The notes: a model not told the origin generated them from the letters alone. A stretch of 64,000 bases of DNA from Uliginosibacterium paludis (GCF_039631355.1 NZ_JBDIVF010000001.1:62001-126000); one strand, 5' to 3'. Numbered from the stretch's first letter, positions 16,331 through 25,762 are shown. A program made the numbers and translations.

Positions 16331-17096
16331 GATCAAGTCCACCCTGCGTAGTCTACCGGTAGTTCTCGCACTTTGCTTCATCGCTGCGTGTGGATATACC
16401 CCCCCCAAGCCGGGCTCCACGGCCAAGGATCCCCAGTCGGCCTACAAGGAGGGCAAGGATCTGCTTGACGACGGTTCCTACGACTCGGCCATTACGGCCT
16501 TCGAGCAGCTTGAAGCCCGCTTCCCCTATGGCCGTTACGCCCAGCAGGCCCAGATCGACACGATCTATGCCCACTACAAGCTTGGTGAAATGGAGTCTGT
16601 CGTCTCCTCGGCCGATCGTTTCATCCGTCAGCACCCGAATCATCCTGCAGCGGACTACGCCTATTACCTCAAAGGTCTGGCCTACGAAAACTCGAAGACG
16701 GACGAATGGCTCCCCTTCCTGCCACGACAGCCTCTCTCCGAGCGCGATGCCAAGGGCGCCCAGAACGCGTTCGACACCTTCCGCCAGCTCGTGACCAACT
16801 ATCCCGACAGCCGCTATGCCGAAGACTCGCGCAAGCGCATGGCCGAACTCGTCGAGGCGCTGGCGACTCATGAGCTGAACGCGGCGAACTACTACCTGAA
16901 GCGGCGTGCGCCGGTCGCTGCGGTCAATCGTGCCCAGTACATCATCGTGAATTACTCGAACTCGCCAGCGGTCGAAGAGGCACTTGCGATCCTGGTCAAG
17001 AGTTACGACACGCTGAAACTCGACAAGCTCCGGAACGACGCCGAACGGGTTCTTCGCCAGAATTATCCGCAAAGCAGATTCCTGGCACAAAACTAA
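16329..17096 (+). CDS. bamD: Outer membrane assembly lipoprotein BamD
   Basis: A 255-residue lipoprotein: signal peptide MIKSTLRSLPVVLALCFIAA followed by the acylated Cys (AACGYT). TPR-like repeats follow (SAYKEGKDLLDDGSYDSAITAFEQLEARFP and others). BamD is an essential part of the BAM machine that folds beta-barrel proteins into the outer membrane, contacting BamA and BamE from the periplasmic side. ATG 16329 gives a proper signal peptide; its start codon shares two bases with that of rluD. Confidence 0.96.
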   Translation: MIKSTLRSLPVVLALCFIAACGYTPPKPGSTAKDPQSAYKEGKDLLDDGSYDSAITAFEQLEARFPYGRYAQQAQIDTIYAHYKLGEMESVVSSADRFIRQHPNHPAADYAYYLKGLAYENSKTDEWLPFLPRQPLSERDAKGAQNAFDTFRQLVTNYPDSRYAEDSRKRMAELVEALATHELNAANYYLKRRAPVAAVNRAQYIIVNYSNSPAVEEALAILVKSYDTLKLDKLRNDAERVLRQNYPQSRFLAQN

Positions 17097-17390
17097 GCCC
17101 GGCGGCCATGACGGTTTGCCGGCCCACGCCCGCAAACCGCTTATCCGGGCATTCCCGGGGATGGCCTGATATGGCGAGGATTGGGCACATGACTCATCCA
17201 GCCATACAGGCCGCAGACACCCGAACTGGCTGAATTTGCCGTTCCGGATACCGCCGTCGCAGCCATTGCGAGACCTTCCCCCGGAGGGCAAGCCGGCCCT
17301 CCGAGTCCCAACATGAACGAACCCCGCGGGGTTTGCACTCGCAGCCAGCGTGGTGCATTCTGCGCGACTCATCCAGTTCCAGCACCTGTC
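17097..17390. other. Intergenic region between bamD and panC
   Basis: Just under 300 bases with no supported gene. CGGTTTGC (17112-17119) pairs with GCAAACCG (17132-17139) but has no T-run, and a palindromic ACCCCGCGGGGT sits near 17325. One of these could end bamD transcription; the panC promoter was not recognised. Confidence 0.4.
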
Positions 17391-18218
17391 ATGCAGATCC
17401 ACACCACCATCCGCAGCCTTCAGGCAGCGCTTGCCGATTCAGGCCGGATTGCCTTTGCCCCGACCATGGGCAACCTCCATGCAGGCCACATCAGCCTCAT
17501 GCGCAATGCGCAGGCTCATGCGGACACGATCGTTTCAAGCATCTTCGTCAATCGCATCCAGTTCGGGCCCAACGAAGACTTTGACCGCTATCCGCGAACC
17601 TTCCAGGCGGACTGCGAAAAGCTGGAGGCCAATGGTGTTCATCACGTCTTCGCGCCAGACGAACAGGAACTCTATCCGTCGCCCCAGCAATATTTCGTAA
17701 GACCGGCGAACGCACACGACTCCATTCTGGAAGGCGCGGTCCGACCCGGACACTTCCAGGGCGTGACGACCATCGTGAACAAACTGTTCAACATCGTAGG
17801 GCCCGATGTCGCGCTGTTCGGCAAGAAGGACTACCAGCAGCTGATGATCATCCGCAACATGGTGCGCGAGCTCAACATGCCGATCGAGATCATCGGCTGC
17901 GAAACGGTGCGGGCGGAAGACGGCCTGGCGCTCTCCTCGCGCAACGGCTATCTGTCACCCGCGGAACGCGCGGAAGCGCCACGGCTGGCCGCCGTGCTGC
18001 GCACCGTGGCAGACGCCGTTCTGGCAGGCGGAAGCAACTACGAAGCGCTGGAGAGTCGCGCCCGGCAGACCCTTGAAGAGCATGGCTGGCAGCCGGACTA
18101 CGTTGCGATCCGCAATCGCAGTGACCTGCAGGCGCCGCGCGAGAGCGAGACACTGGTAGTACTCGCGGCGGCCCGACTGGGCGCCACCCGTCTGCTCGAC
18201 AATCTCGAGATCGGCTGA
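17391..18218 (+). CDS. panC: Pantothenate synthetase PanC
   Basis: 275 residues. It condenses pantoate and beta-alanine with ATP to give pantothenate, the precursor of coenzyme A. Nucleotidyl-transferase fold motifs are PTMGNLHAGHISLM (HIGH-like) and FGKKDYQQLMIIRNMV, and SSRNGYLS is also conserved. ATG 17391 is the only start that gives the family N-terminus (MQIHTTIRSLQ). PanB is not next to it here, unlike in many bacteria. Confidence 0.96.
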   Translation: MQIHTTIRSLQAALADSGRIAFAPTMGNLHAGHISLMRNAQAHADTIVSSIFVNRIQFGPNEDFDRYPRTFQADCEKLEANGVHHVFAPDEQELYPSPQQYFVRPANAHDSILEGAVRPGHFQGVTTIVNKLFNIVGPDVALFGKKDYQQLMIIRNMVRELNMPIEIIGCETVRAEDGLALSSRNGYLSPAERAEAPRLAAVLRTVADAVLAGGSNYEALESRARQTLEEHGWQPDYVAIRNRSDLQAPRESETLVVLAAARLGATRLLDNLEIG

Positions 18219-18328
18219 GCCGGACCTGCAAGCGAACTCTGTGGCATTTTGTCTACGCAAATGCCACAGCATGCGAACGATGTGTTCAGATCGTGGCATT
18301 GCGCACAATGCATGCACGAACGGAGAAC

Positions 18329-19816
18329 ATGACTCTGGCCCGATCAGCCTGTCTGCTTCCAGCACTTCTGCTCGCACTGGGTGGCATGCCGGCAGCCTCC
18401 GCGGCAGTCGAATCGCGAGAGCTGGTCATGACCCCGACACTCGGAGGCGCCGGCCCCGTGCCGACAGCCAGCGCCCCCGCACGCTCGACGGCACATGACA
18501 CCCTGCCGCTGCGGCTCACGCGCGCCTTCCCGCCGGAAGGACAACGTCATCCCGAGACAATCGTCGGTTCAGGGCTTTCAGGGAAGCTTGCAGGCGCCTG
18601 GCTGCGTGATGCCGCACTTGGTCTTCTGGCCATGCTCGCAGCACTCACCCTGCTCAACAGTCTGGCCGGGTGGATGATTGCGCTGCGGCGTCGCGCCGAG
18701 CGGCCACTTCAACCCGCCGTCATGACCCATGCAAACTGGCCAGTCATCTCGATCCTCATTCCCCCGCGAGGCAATGCGCGCGCCCGGATCGAGCGGGTCC
18801 GCGAACTTGCAGAGGCCGATTTCGACTATCCCGCCGAGCGCATCCATTTCGTGATCGCCCACCCCGAAAACGATGACATGCTGATTCATGCCATCGAGGA
18901 GCTGCGCAAGCAGCGAGAGGGCCGTGTCCATCCTCTGCCCTGTCCGCCTGCAGGCGAGCAGGGCCTGTCAGGACTCGTCGAGTCCGCCATGACCTGCTCG
19001 GCAGGCGACGCGCTGGTCCTGCTGGATCAGGATCTCCCCGTACCGGCTGACTGGCTGCGCAGCGCGGTGTCCCCCCTGCTCGATCCGGCAACGGCGATCG
19101 TCGTCGCCCGCTGCGTGGGAATCGCACCCGAGGCCGGCGCCGCTGCTCGCCTGGAAATGCTTTCGGCTCAAGCGGACGCACGCATCGTGACGCAGTCAGA
19201 CGCGCTGGCCCGACTTCTGGCGGGCAAGGCACGGATCCGTGCGCTGCGTCGCCAGGCGCTGAGGACCACCCGGCTGAAGGGACGAGCCCTGAGCGAGGAA
19301 CGCATCGCGCTCGAACTCGCGGGACAAGGCTGGCAAGCGGCGCTGCTGGATGGCCTGAGCTACCGAAAGGACGCCATCGGCCAGGGGCTGCGCTTTGGCA
19401 CGGCCATCCGTTGCCTTGGCCTGATCTCTGGCTTCCTGAAGCCGCGCTTTCCCGCCATGGCACGGCGACAGATCCGCGCGGCGCTGGGCACTGCGCTGGC
19501 CATGCTCGGCTGGCAAGCCATGTTCCTCTGCGGCATCGTGCTCTACTTTCTCGGAGAGCCTCTTGCTGCCGGTGTCGCTGTCATGCTCTGCGCATTCACC
19601 GCTTTCGATTCCCATGGCGTTCCCGACTCGGCATTGCGGGCAGCCATCCTGCCTCCTGAAGGTGCTCAGCGGGAAGATGCATGCCTGCTTGCCCTGATGC
19701 CAATGTGCTATCTCGCCCGGCAAGTGCAGGGGCTGCTGCCGGTGCGGCAGCTCACGCCCCGCGACCAGGCTCTTGAGCCGGACACACCTTCCACCCTGCC
19801 TGCCGAATCTTTCTGA
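18329..19816 (+). CDS. Diverged GT2-like membrane glycosyltransferase
   Basis: 495 residues with GGAG six bases before ATG 18329. Layout: an N-terminal hydrophobic, signal-like segment (residues about 5-28), a helix near 100-125 (DAALGLLAMLAALTLLNSLAGWMIAL), a globular domain about 140-370, then two or three helices (about 390-435). The globular part keeps the shape of a GT2 domain: VISILIPPRG strand, the acid cluster LLDQDLPVPADWL in the place of DxD, and EERIALELAGQGW in the place of the ED motif, but the usual QxxRW is not seen. Substrate unknown; activity is uncertain. It is first of a tight three-gene cluster with a bactofilin-like and a membrane protein. Confidence 0.6.
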   Translation: MTLARSACLLPALLLALGGMPAASAAVESRELVMTPTLGGAGPVPTASAPARSTAHDTLPLRLTRAFPPEGQRHPETIVGSGLSGKLAGAWLRDAALGLLAMLAALTLLNSLAGWMIALRRRAERPLQPAVMTHANWPVISILIPPRGNARARIERVRELAEADFDYPAERIHFVIAHPENDDMLIHAIEELRKQREGRVHPLPCPPAGEQGLSGLVESAMTCSAGDALVLLDQDLPVPADWLRSAVSPLLDPATAIVVARCVGIAPEAGAAARLEMLSAQADARIVTQSDALARLLAGKARIRALRRQALRTTRLKGRALSEERIALELAGQGWQAALLDGLSYRKDAIGQGLRFGTAIRCLGLISGFLKPRFPAMARRQIRAALGTALAMLGWQAMFLCGIVLYFLGEPLAAGVAVMLCAFTAFDSHGVPDSALRAAILPPEGAQREDACLLALMPMCYLARQVQGLLPVRQLTPRDQALEPDTPSTLPAESF

Positions 19817-19821
19817 CCCGG

Positions 19822-20898
19822 ATGAACGACCTGCCCGATGGCCTCCTGCTGATTCCGCTGTGCATCGCGATCTGCGGACTGCCTTTCCTGCCGGCCCTGC
19901 TGGCAGCACGCAAGCTCCCTCGCAGCACCACCGGAGCGCAAGGGACCGCAGACTCCAGCGCACAGTGCGAGAGCTTTCGCAGTCTCGTCGAAAGCCGTTT
20001 TGCCAGCCTGATCAACCTGGCACGCACCAACGGCACCATCCGGGGCACCAATGATCATGGCCAGCCCTATATCGTGCTCGGGTTCCAGAGCCATCTGGCC
20101 CAATACCTTGCTCCCGACTCCAGACGACTGCGCAGTTGCGTGATTGCCAGCGGTCATCTTGATATCCCGGGAGAACTCGTCTGCGACCGCGAACTCTTTG
20201 CCGAAGGACGGATCAATCTCGGGCACCATGCGCTGGCCAAGGCCATGCTGTCTCACCGTGACATTGCGATCGGTCCGCGCGCCCGCGTCACCCATTGGGT
20301 ACGCAGCGACCGTCGCCTCGATATCGCCGAGGCCGCAAGCATCAAAGGCTGGGCGAGTGCGGGCATCGAAGTCGTGCTGGCCCGGCGCGCGCGTTTCCGC
20401 AAGGTACTGGCGCCGGAAATCCGTTTCGGACGCCAGCGCGAAGCTGGCGACACCCGCAATGCCCCCGACACGATCGGCTCCTTTTCGCCACCGGCGCGCA
20501 GCGGTGAGCAACCCGGCAACGGACACCATCTGCAGATCCCGGCGCAACACACCATGAAAGGTGACTTGGTGCTGTCTGGCGTGCTGACGGTCGGAGACGG
20601 CTGTCATCTCATCGGTCGCATCCGCGCAGACAAAGGCATCGTGCTGGGTCAGGACGTGCGGGTGGAAGGCGCCATTCACGCAGGTGGCGATATCCGGATC
20701 GGTGCTCGCTGCAGCATCAGTGGCCCGGTCATCTCGTCGGCAGGCATTCACGCGGACCCCGGCTGCGTCTTCGGAAGCAGGGAGGATCCCTGTACGGTCA
20801 GCGCCGAAACCATCCTGATCGGAGAAGCAAGCCTCGCTCACGGAACGGTTCACGCCCTCCGGCACGGCGAGGTGCTGGCGGAACGGAGCGGCGCATGA
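19822..20898 (+). CDS. Membrane-anchored bactofilin-like beta-helix protein
   Basis: 358 residues. One N-terminal membrane helix (LLLIPLCIAICGLPFLPALLAA) is followed by a long segment rich in short hydrophobic-Gly repeats. The C-terminal part (about 240-340) reads MKGDLVLSGVLTVGDGCHLIGRI...GIVLGQDVRVEGAIHAGGDIRIG, the pattern of a right-handed beta-helix as in bactofilins (polymer-forming cytoskeletal proteins). Bactofilins form scaffolds that localise envelope enzymes. Having the helix repeats behind a membrane anchor and beside a GT2-like gene suggests a scaffold for a glycan machine (inference). It starts six bases after its neighbour. Confidence 0.6.
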   Translation: MNDLPDGLLLIPLCIAICGLPFLPALLAARKLPRSTTGAQGTADSSAQCESFRSLVESRFASLINLARTNGTIRGTNDHGQPYIVLGFQSHLAQYLAPDSRRLRSCVIASGHLDIPGELVCDRELFAEGRINLGHHALAKAMLSHRDIAIGPRARVTHWVRSDRRLDIAEAASIKGWASAGIEVVLARRARFRKVLAPEIRFGRQREAGDTRNAPDTIGSFSPPARSGEQPGNGHHLQIPAQHTMKGDLVLSGVLTVGDGCHLIGRIRADKGIVLGQDVRVEGAIHAGGDIRIGARCSISGPVISSAGIHADPGCVFGSREDPCTVSAETILIGEASLAHGTVHALRHGEVLAERSGA

Positions 20899-21647
20899 GC
20901 GCTTCCGGCAAGCCCGAAAAACTGCCGCTGCGGCGCCGCCTGAGAGACGTCATTCGCCGCAACTGGCGCGACATCATGGCAGCCAGCCTCCTCATGGCAA
21001 GTCTGCTGCTGCTTGCGGGGATGCTCGTTCCCGGCATCCTGATGCTCTGGTCGGAAGCGCTCGCCCGGCTCACCAGCCTTGCCGGCATTCAGCATGTATC
21101 CGTCATGCAGATGCCGCTGCTGATTCCCGGTCTGCCCCCCCTGCAGGTGCCGATCATCGAGCACCCGCTTGGCATGATGGAAAATCGGGACTGGCTGACA
21201 AATCTCGGCGGAGCGAGCCTTGTCTTCCTGCTGGCCGGCCTGCTGCCCGCTTCACGCCGGACGCTAATCCGCACGCTGTGCGTCCTGCACGGACTTTTCG
21301 TGATCATGGCTGGCGTCGCCGCGGCAGATGCCGACGCCTTCGCGCGTCACAGCGCCGCGCTGGGCGTCCTCACCCTGTGCCTGATCGCGGCACTCCCGGT
21401 TTTTCTCTGCCTGACGCACTCGATCATCGAACCGGTGTTCTCACGCCGCCTGCTCACCTGGTTTGCGGCCAGCAGCTATCTGGTGCTGGCTCATCCGGTA
21501 AAACTGGTCGGTCACCTGCTGGCGACCGACCTGATGGGTCCGCTTGCCCTGCCTACGCTGTTCCTCGCGTTCGGGCCAGCGCTCGACCTGCTCGCGCTCA
21601 TCGCGCTTCACAGCTGGGTGGCGAGCTGGCGCAGGTCAAGCCCCTGA
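20895..21647 (+). CDS. Six-helix membrane protein of unknown function
   Basis: 250 residues, with a basic N-terminus (RRRLRDVIRR) and about six membrane helices (residues about 30-50, 100-118, 122-142, 150-172, 178-200, 215-240). A proline-rich loop between the first two helices (LIPGLPPLQVPIIEHPLG) probably faces the periplasm. The start overlaps the preceding stop (ATGA), so translation is coupled. No family was recognised; the context suggests a partner of the GT2-like and bactofilin-like proteins. Confidence 0.6.
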   Translation: MSASGKPEKLPLRRRLRDVIRRNWRDIMAASLLMASLLLLAGMLVPGILMLWSEALARLTSLAGIQHVSVMQMPLLIPGLPPLQVPIIEHPLGMMENRDWLTNLGGASLVFLLAGLLPASRRTLIRTLCVLHGLFVIMAGVAAADADAFARHSAALGVLTLCLIAALPVFLCLTHSIIEPVFSRRLLTWFAASSYLVLAHPVKLVGHLLATDLMGPLALPTLFLAFGPALDLLALIALHSWVASWRRSSP

Positions 21648-21669
21648 CCCTGAGGTCGGGAGCGCGCAC

Positions 21670-23496
21670 TTACTCCTCGAAGTTGAAGACCGTCGCCCCT
21701 TGCTCGGCGCCGCTGACCGCCGCGCGCATGCCACCGAAAAGCTCGCGTCCCAGACCGCGCTGCTCAGCCTGTCCTGAAAATACGGCAAGGGGCCGCGCAG
21801 CAAATGCAACCTCATCCACCTCGATGCGCAACACCCCCGCTTCGGCATCCAGCTCGATCATGTCGCCATCCTTGACCCGGGCCAGCGCGCCCCCGGCCAA
21901 GGCTTCCGGCGTGACATGGATGGCCGCCGGTACCTTGCCGGATGCTCCCGACATGCGGCCGTCGGTGACCAGTGCCACCTTGAAGCCCTTGTCCTGCAGG
22001 TTGGCGAGCGTGGGCGTGAGCTTGTGCAGCTCCGGCATGCCGATCGCCATAGGCCCCTGAAAGCGGATGACGGCGATGAAGTCCTTTTCAAGGCTGCCGG
22101 CCTTGGCCGCAGCCAGCAAGGCGTCCTGACTTTCGAAAACCACGGCCGGCGCGCGCACCAGACGATGCGAGGATTTCACGGCAGACACCTTGATCACCGC
22201 GCGACCAAGGTTGCCGGTCAGCAAACGCAAGCCGCCGTCTGCACTGAAAGGTCTGGCAACACTGGCCAGCACCGCATCATCACCGCTTTCAGCGGGAATA
22301 TCCTTCCAGACCAGGCTGCCGTCCCCATCAAGTGCCGGCGTTCTGGCATAGGCCGCCATGCCCTTACCAACAACAGTCTGCACATCGTCATGCAGCAGGC
22401 CGGCGGACAGCAGCTCGTGAATCACCCAGGCCATGCCGCCTGCTGCGTGGAACTGATTCACGTCCGCACCACCGTTCGGATAGACCCGTGCGAGCAGCGG
22501 GATGACCTTGGAGAGGGCCTCGAAATCGCTCCAGTCAATGATGAGGCCCGCCATGCGCGCCATGGCGACAAGGTGCATGGTGTGGTTGGTGGACCCTCCG
22601 GTGGCAAGCAGTCCGATGATCGCATTGACGATGCTGCGCTCGTCAATCATCCGTCCGAGCGGTGTGAACTCGCCGCCATTGGCCGCGATGCTCACGGCAC
22701 GTTGCGCGGCAGCGCGTGTCAGCGCCTCGCGCAACGGTGTGCCGGGCGACACGAAGGCAGCCCCGGGCAGATGCAGTCCCATCATTTCCATCATCATCTG
22801 GTTGCTGTTGGCCGTGCCGTAGAACGTGCAGGTGCCAGGAGCGTGATAGGACTTTGCCTCGCTCTCCAGCAAGGCCTCCTGCCCCACCTCGCCTGCAGCA
22901 TAGAGCTGCCTGACCTTGGCCTTCTGATCGTTGGAAATCCCCGTCGGCATCGGCCCTGCCGGCACGAAGATGAAGGGCAGATGACCAAATCGCAAGGCCC
23001 CCATGAGCAGTCCGGGCACGATCTTGTCGCAGATACCGAGGCAGAGCCCCGCATCAAACATGTTGTGCGAGAGTGCGACGGCCGTGCTCATCGCAATCAC
23101 GTCGCGCGAGAACAGGGAGAGGTCCATCCCGGGCAGGCCCTGGGTGATCCCGTCGCACATCGCGGGCACGCCGCCCGCAACCTGCGCTGTTGCGCCGACC
23201 TCTCGCGCAGCAGCCTTGATGACATCCGGATACACGCCGTAGGGTTGGTGAGCGGAGAGCATGTCGTTGTAGGCCGTCACGATGCCCAGATTTGGCGCCT
23301 TGACGGACATGATGCGCAGCTTGTCGTCAGCCGGGCTGGCGGCGAAACCGTGAGCAAGATTCGTACAGCCCAGCTGACCGCGATAGGGTGAGCCCGGAAT
23401 CGCGGCCTCGATGTGTGCCAGGTAACGTGCCCGGCGCTCCTTGCTGCGTGCAGCAATGCGTTCGGTCACGTCGGAGAGGATCGGATGAAGAGCCAT
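21670..23496 (-). CDS. edd: 6-phosphogluconate dehydratase Edd
   Basis: 608 residues, ILVD/EDD family. It converts 6-phosphogluconate to 2-keto-3-deoxy-6-phosphogluconate, the first committed step of the Entner-Doudoroff pathway. The iron-sulphur ligands are in VPAMCDGITQG and LGICDKIVPG, and TDGRMSGASGKVPAAIHVTPEA is the typical C-terminal signature. ATG 23496 (MALHPILSDVTERI) replaces an in-frame extension. Divergent from pgl-glk; the aldolase gene eda is not in the window. Confidence 0.96.
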   Translation of the reverse strand: MALHPILSDVTERIAARSKERRARYLAHIEAAIPGSPYRGQLGCTNLAHGFAASPADDKLRIMSVKAPNLGIVTAYNDMLSAHQPYGVYPDVIKAAAREVGATAQVAGGVPAMCDGITQGLPGMDLSLFSRDVIAMSTAVALSHNMFDAGLCLGICDKIVPGLLMGALRFGHLPFIFVPAGPMPTGISNDQKAKVRQLYAAGEVGQEALLESEAKSYHAPGTCTFYGTANSNQMMMEMMGLHLPGAAFVSPGTPLREALTRAAAQRAVSIAANGGEFTPLGRMIDERSIVNAIIGLLATGGSTNHTMHLVAMARMAGLIIDWSDFEALSKVIPLLARVYPNGGADVNQFHAAGGMAWVIHELLSAGLLHDDVQTVVGKGMAAYARTPALDGDGSLVWKDIPAESGDDAVLASVARPFSADGGLRLLTGNLGRAVIKVSAVKSSHRLVRAPAVVFESQDALLAAAKAGSLEKDFIAVIRFQGPMAIGMPELHKLTPTLANLQDKGFKVALVTDGRMSGASGKVPAAIHVTPEALAGGALARVKDGDMIELDAEAGVLRIEVDEVAFAARPLAVFSGQAEQRGLGRELFGGMRAAVSGAEQGATVFNFEE

Positions 23497-23651
23497 GTTG
23501 CTCACCTTGGAAAGCGGGAACGAGAATCCGAAAGTAGAGGAATGCGGCCGCTCGCACAAGCTCCGGGCACAAACCGGTGCCATCCCGGCGATAGCCAGAC
23601 GAGGCCGAATTACCTAAACTCAGAGGCAAACCACAGCCTTCAGGTGAAGCA
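23497..23651. promoter_or_regulatory. edd/pgl divergent promoter region
   Basis: 155 bases that must hold the promoters for edd (minus) and pgl-glk (plus). A TAAACT -10-like hexamer occurs near 23615 on the plus strand. I see no clear HexR palindrome. Confidence 0.35.
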
Positions 23652-24332
23652 GTGACGATCGAACTGAACGCCTACCCCGACACCACCGCACTCGACCTGG
23701 CACTGGCCGGGCGTCTGGCGGAAACCCTCAACGAAGGACTCGCACTCAATGGCGAGGCAACATTCGCCGTTTCGGGTGGCCGGACCCCCGGCGGCTTTTT
23801 CCGCGCCCTGTCCCGCCATGAGCTTGACTGGTCACGCGTCACGGTGACACTTGCAGACGAGCGCTGCGTCGAGGAATCCGACCCATCGAGCAATGCGCGC
23901 AGCGTGCGCGAAAACCTGCTGCAAGGCTCGGCTTCGGCAGCCCGCTTCGTTCCGCTCCATATCCCCGGCGAAAATCGCGACACCATGATCGAACGGATCG
24001 GACGACTCCCCGCCCGTTTCGACGCCGTCGTGCTCGGCATGGGTGACGACGCACACACCGCATCGATCTTTCCTGACAGTCCTCAACGCGACGCGGCCCT
24101 GGCGCCGGATGCGCCGGACATACTGGCCGCCGAAGGCAAACCTCCCGTTCGCGAGCGGCTGACGCTGAGTGCACGCCGCCTGCTCGCCACCCGCATGCTG
24201 TTCATCCACATCACCGGCATCGGAAAATGGCAGGTGCTGGGTCAGGCCGCCGCTGCGCCTGGCGCTCAGCAACCGATCAGTTACTTCCTGAACCACCGGA
24301 CCACTCCCGCCCATGTTTTCTGGACCCTCTGA
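23652..24332 (+). CDS. pgl: 6-phosphogluconolactonase
   Basis: 226 residues, DevB/SOL family; it hydrolyses 6-phosphogluconolactone to 6-phosphogluconate. Motifs are FAVSGGRTPGGFFRAL, VTLADERCVEESDPSSNARSV and GMGDDAHTASIFP. It sits between the divergent edd gene and glk, whose start lies 20 bases inside it. Together with glk and edd it feeds glucose into the Entner-Doudoroff route; no glucose-6-phosphate dehydrogenase gene is in the window. Confidence 0.94.
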   Translation: MTIELNAYPDTTALDLALAGRLAETLNEGLALNGEATFAVSGGRTPGGFFRALSRHELDWSRVTVTLADERCVEESDPSSNARSVRENLLQGSASAARFVPLHIPGENRDTMIERIGRLPARFDAVVLGMGDDAHTASIFPDSPQRDAALAPDAPDILAAEGKPPVRERLTLSARRLLATRMLFIHITGIGKWQVLGQAAAAPGAQQPISYFLNHRTTPAHVFWTL

Positions 24333-25284
24333 CACGTTTCCCCGCCTGCTGGGCGACTTCGGCGGCACCAACGCCCGCTTTGCGCTGATCAGGAGCCCCG
24401 GCGCCCCGATTTCCGACATCCGGAATTTCGCCTGCGCAGACTTTCCCGGCCCACAGGATGCCGCGATGCATTACCTGCAGGCGACCGGCGTTCGCCCGAA
24501 ACGCGCAGCCGTGGGCATCGCCAATCCGGTCACCGGCGACTGGCTGCAGATGACCAACAACCACTGGGCATTCTCGGTGGAGGTCCTGAGACAGGCGCTC
24601 GGACTCGATCGCCTCATATTCATCAACGACTTCACCGCACTTGCGCTCTCGCTGCCTCATCTCGCGCCGGATGATCTGCGCAGCATCGGCGGCGGCACCG
24701 CGGTCACGGATGCAGCCATTGGCGTCATTGGTCCCGGAACCGGGCTGGGCGTTTCGGGCCTCGTTCCTTCAGCCTCGGGCTGGATCCCGCTGCAGGGAGA
24801 AGGCGGACACGTCAGTCTGTCCCCCCAGACACCCGAGGAAATGGCGGTTACCACCTTCCTGACGCAGGAGTTCGGCCATGTGTCGGCCGAACGAGTCCTC
24901 TCCGGCCCGGGTCTCACCAGTCTGCATCGCGCGCTTGGCAAGGTGAAAGAAAAGCCCGCAGAAGAGCTTGATGCCAGCCAGATCACTGAGGCCGCCATCT
25001 GCGGTCTCGACGCTCTGTGTGTCGAGACCGTCACCATGTTCTGCGCCCTGCTCGGCAGCACGGCTGGCAACCTGGCCCTCACACTCGGCGCGCGCGGCGG
25101 CGTTTTCATTGGCGGCGGCATCATTCCCCGACTCGGAAAGTTCTTCGACCAGAGCCCCTTCCGCGCACGCTTCGAAGCCAAGGGACGTTTCCAGAAATAC
25201 CTCGCGAACATCCCCACAAAACTCATCATCGCAGCCAACCCGGCCTTGACAGGTGCCGCCGCAGCGCTGGATGCCCTACCGTGA
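24313..25284 (+). CDS. glk: Glucokinase
   Basis: 323 residues, bacterial-type glucokinase, ATP-dependent formation of glucose 6-phosphate. The phosphate-binding loop LLGDFGGTNARFAL is near residue 12, INDFTALA follows, and GPGTGLGVSG forms the second phosphate loop. The start overlaps the end of pgl by 20 bases, so the two are co-translated. An early ATG at 24313 puts 10 residues before the loop, within the family range. Confidence 0.95.
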   Translation: MFSGPSDTFPRLLGDFGGTNARFALIRSPGAPISDIRNFACADFPGPQDAAMHYLQATGVRPKRAAVGIANPVTGDWLQMTNNHWAFSVEVLRQALGLDRLIFINDFTALALSLPHLAPDDLRSIGGGTAVTDAAIGVIGPGTGLGVSGLVPSASGWIPLQGEGGHVSLSPQTPEEMAVTTFLTQEFGHVSAERVLSGPGLTSLHRALGKVKEKPAEELDASQITEAAICGLDALCVETVTMFCALLGSTAGNLALTLGARGGVFIGGGIIPRLGKFFDQSPFRARFEAKGRFQKYLANIPTKLIIAANPALTGAAAALDALP

Positions 25285-25308
25285 CACTCCGTATCAGTCA
25301 AAGTCGGA

Positions 25309-25337
25309 TTGACAGACTCCGATAGAGCTGCCATACT
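25309..25337 (+). promoter_or_regulatory. Promoter of tRNA-fMet
   Basis: TTGACA (25309-25314) and CATACT (25332-25337) with a 17-base spacer; the start would be near 25344, seven bases before the tRNA. Confidence 0.75.
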
Positions 25338-25350
25338 TTCGCTTCTCTGA

Positions 25351-25427
25351 CGCGGGGTGGAGCAGTCTGGCAGCTCGTCGGGCTCATAACCCGAAGGTCA
25401 CAGGTTCAAATCCTGTCCCCGCAACCA
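25351..25427 (+). tRNA. Initiator tRNA-fMet (CAT)
   Basis: A 77-base cloverleaf, CGCGGGG acceptor with the unpaired first base typical of initiator tRNA, three G-C pairs in the anticodon stem (CGGGCTCATAACCCG) and encoded CCA. Confidence 0.97.
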
Positions 25428-25481
25428 CATTTATTTCGCTTCCGGAGACGAGCCCGGGGGTCAGAGCAGGAATCGGGGAAA

Positions 25482-25510
25482 GGCCAGCAGACATGCTGGC
25501 CTTTTTTGTT
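25482..25510 (+). terminator. Terminator after tRNA-fMet
   Basis: GGCCAGCA (25482-25489) pairs with TGCTGGCC (25494-25501), followed by TTTTTTG. Confidence 0.88.
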
Positions 25511-25712
25511 TTCAGTTCCGGTTCTTGTCAGCTCCACCCAACACAACTCATTTCCCCTACAGGCTTCGGCGCTGGCACAGCATTGCATGACTGGCCTGCT
25601 GCATCCATCGATGCATGTGAAAAGCACGTCACGTTGTGCTGAAAGCGGCTCTTCAACCAAGCCGCTCTGCCGCAGTGAGTATCGCTGCAGCAGGCGCGTA
25701 GTCGAAAATGGA

Positions 25713-25742
25713 CAAGGGCTTGCCAGACAGCGCAAGCCCTTG
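25713..25742 (-). terminator. Terminator of the M24 peptidase gene
   Basis: An 11-base-pair stem (CAAGGGCTTGC with GCAAGCCCTTG) and an eight-base loop, 20 bases after the peptidase stop. Both flanks have short T-runs, so it may work in both directions. Confidence 0.6.
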
Positions 25743-25762
25743 CTGTTTTGTCGCGCCGGGGA

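Larger units (their letters stand above)
25428..25762. other. Intergenic region with two hairpins
   Basis: 335 bases between tRNA-fMet and the pepP-like stop. Apart from the terminator at 25482-25510 and the hairpin at 25713-25742 I see nothing; the open frames here do not look like protein. Confidence 0.5.
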
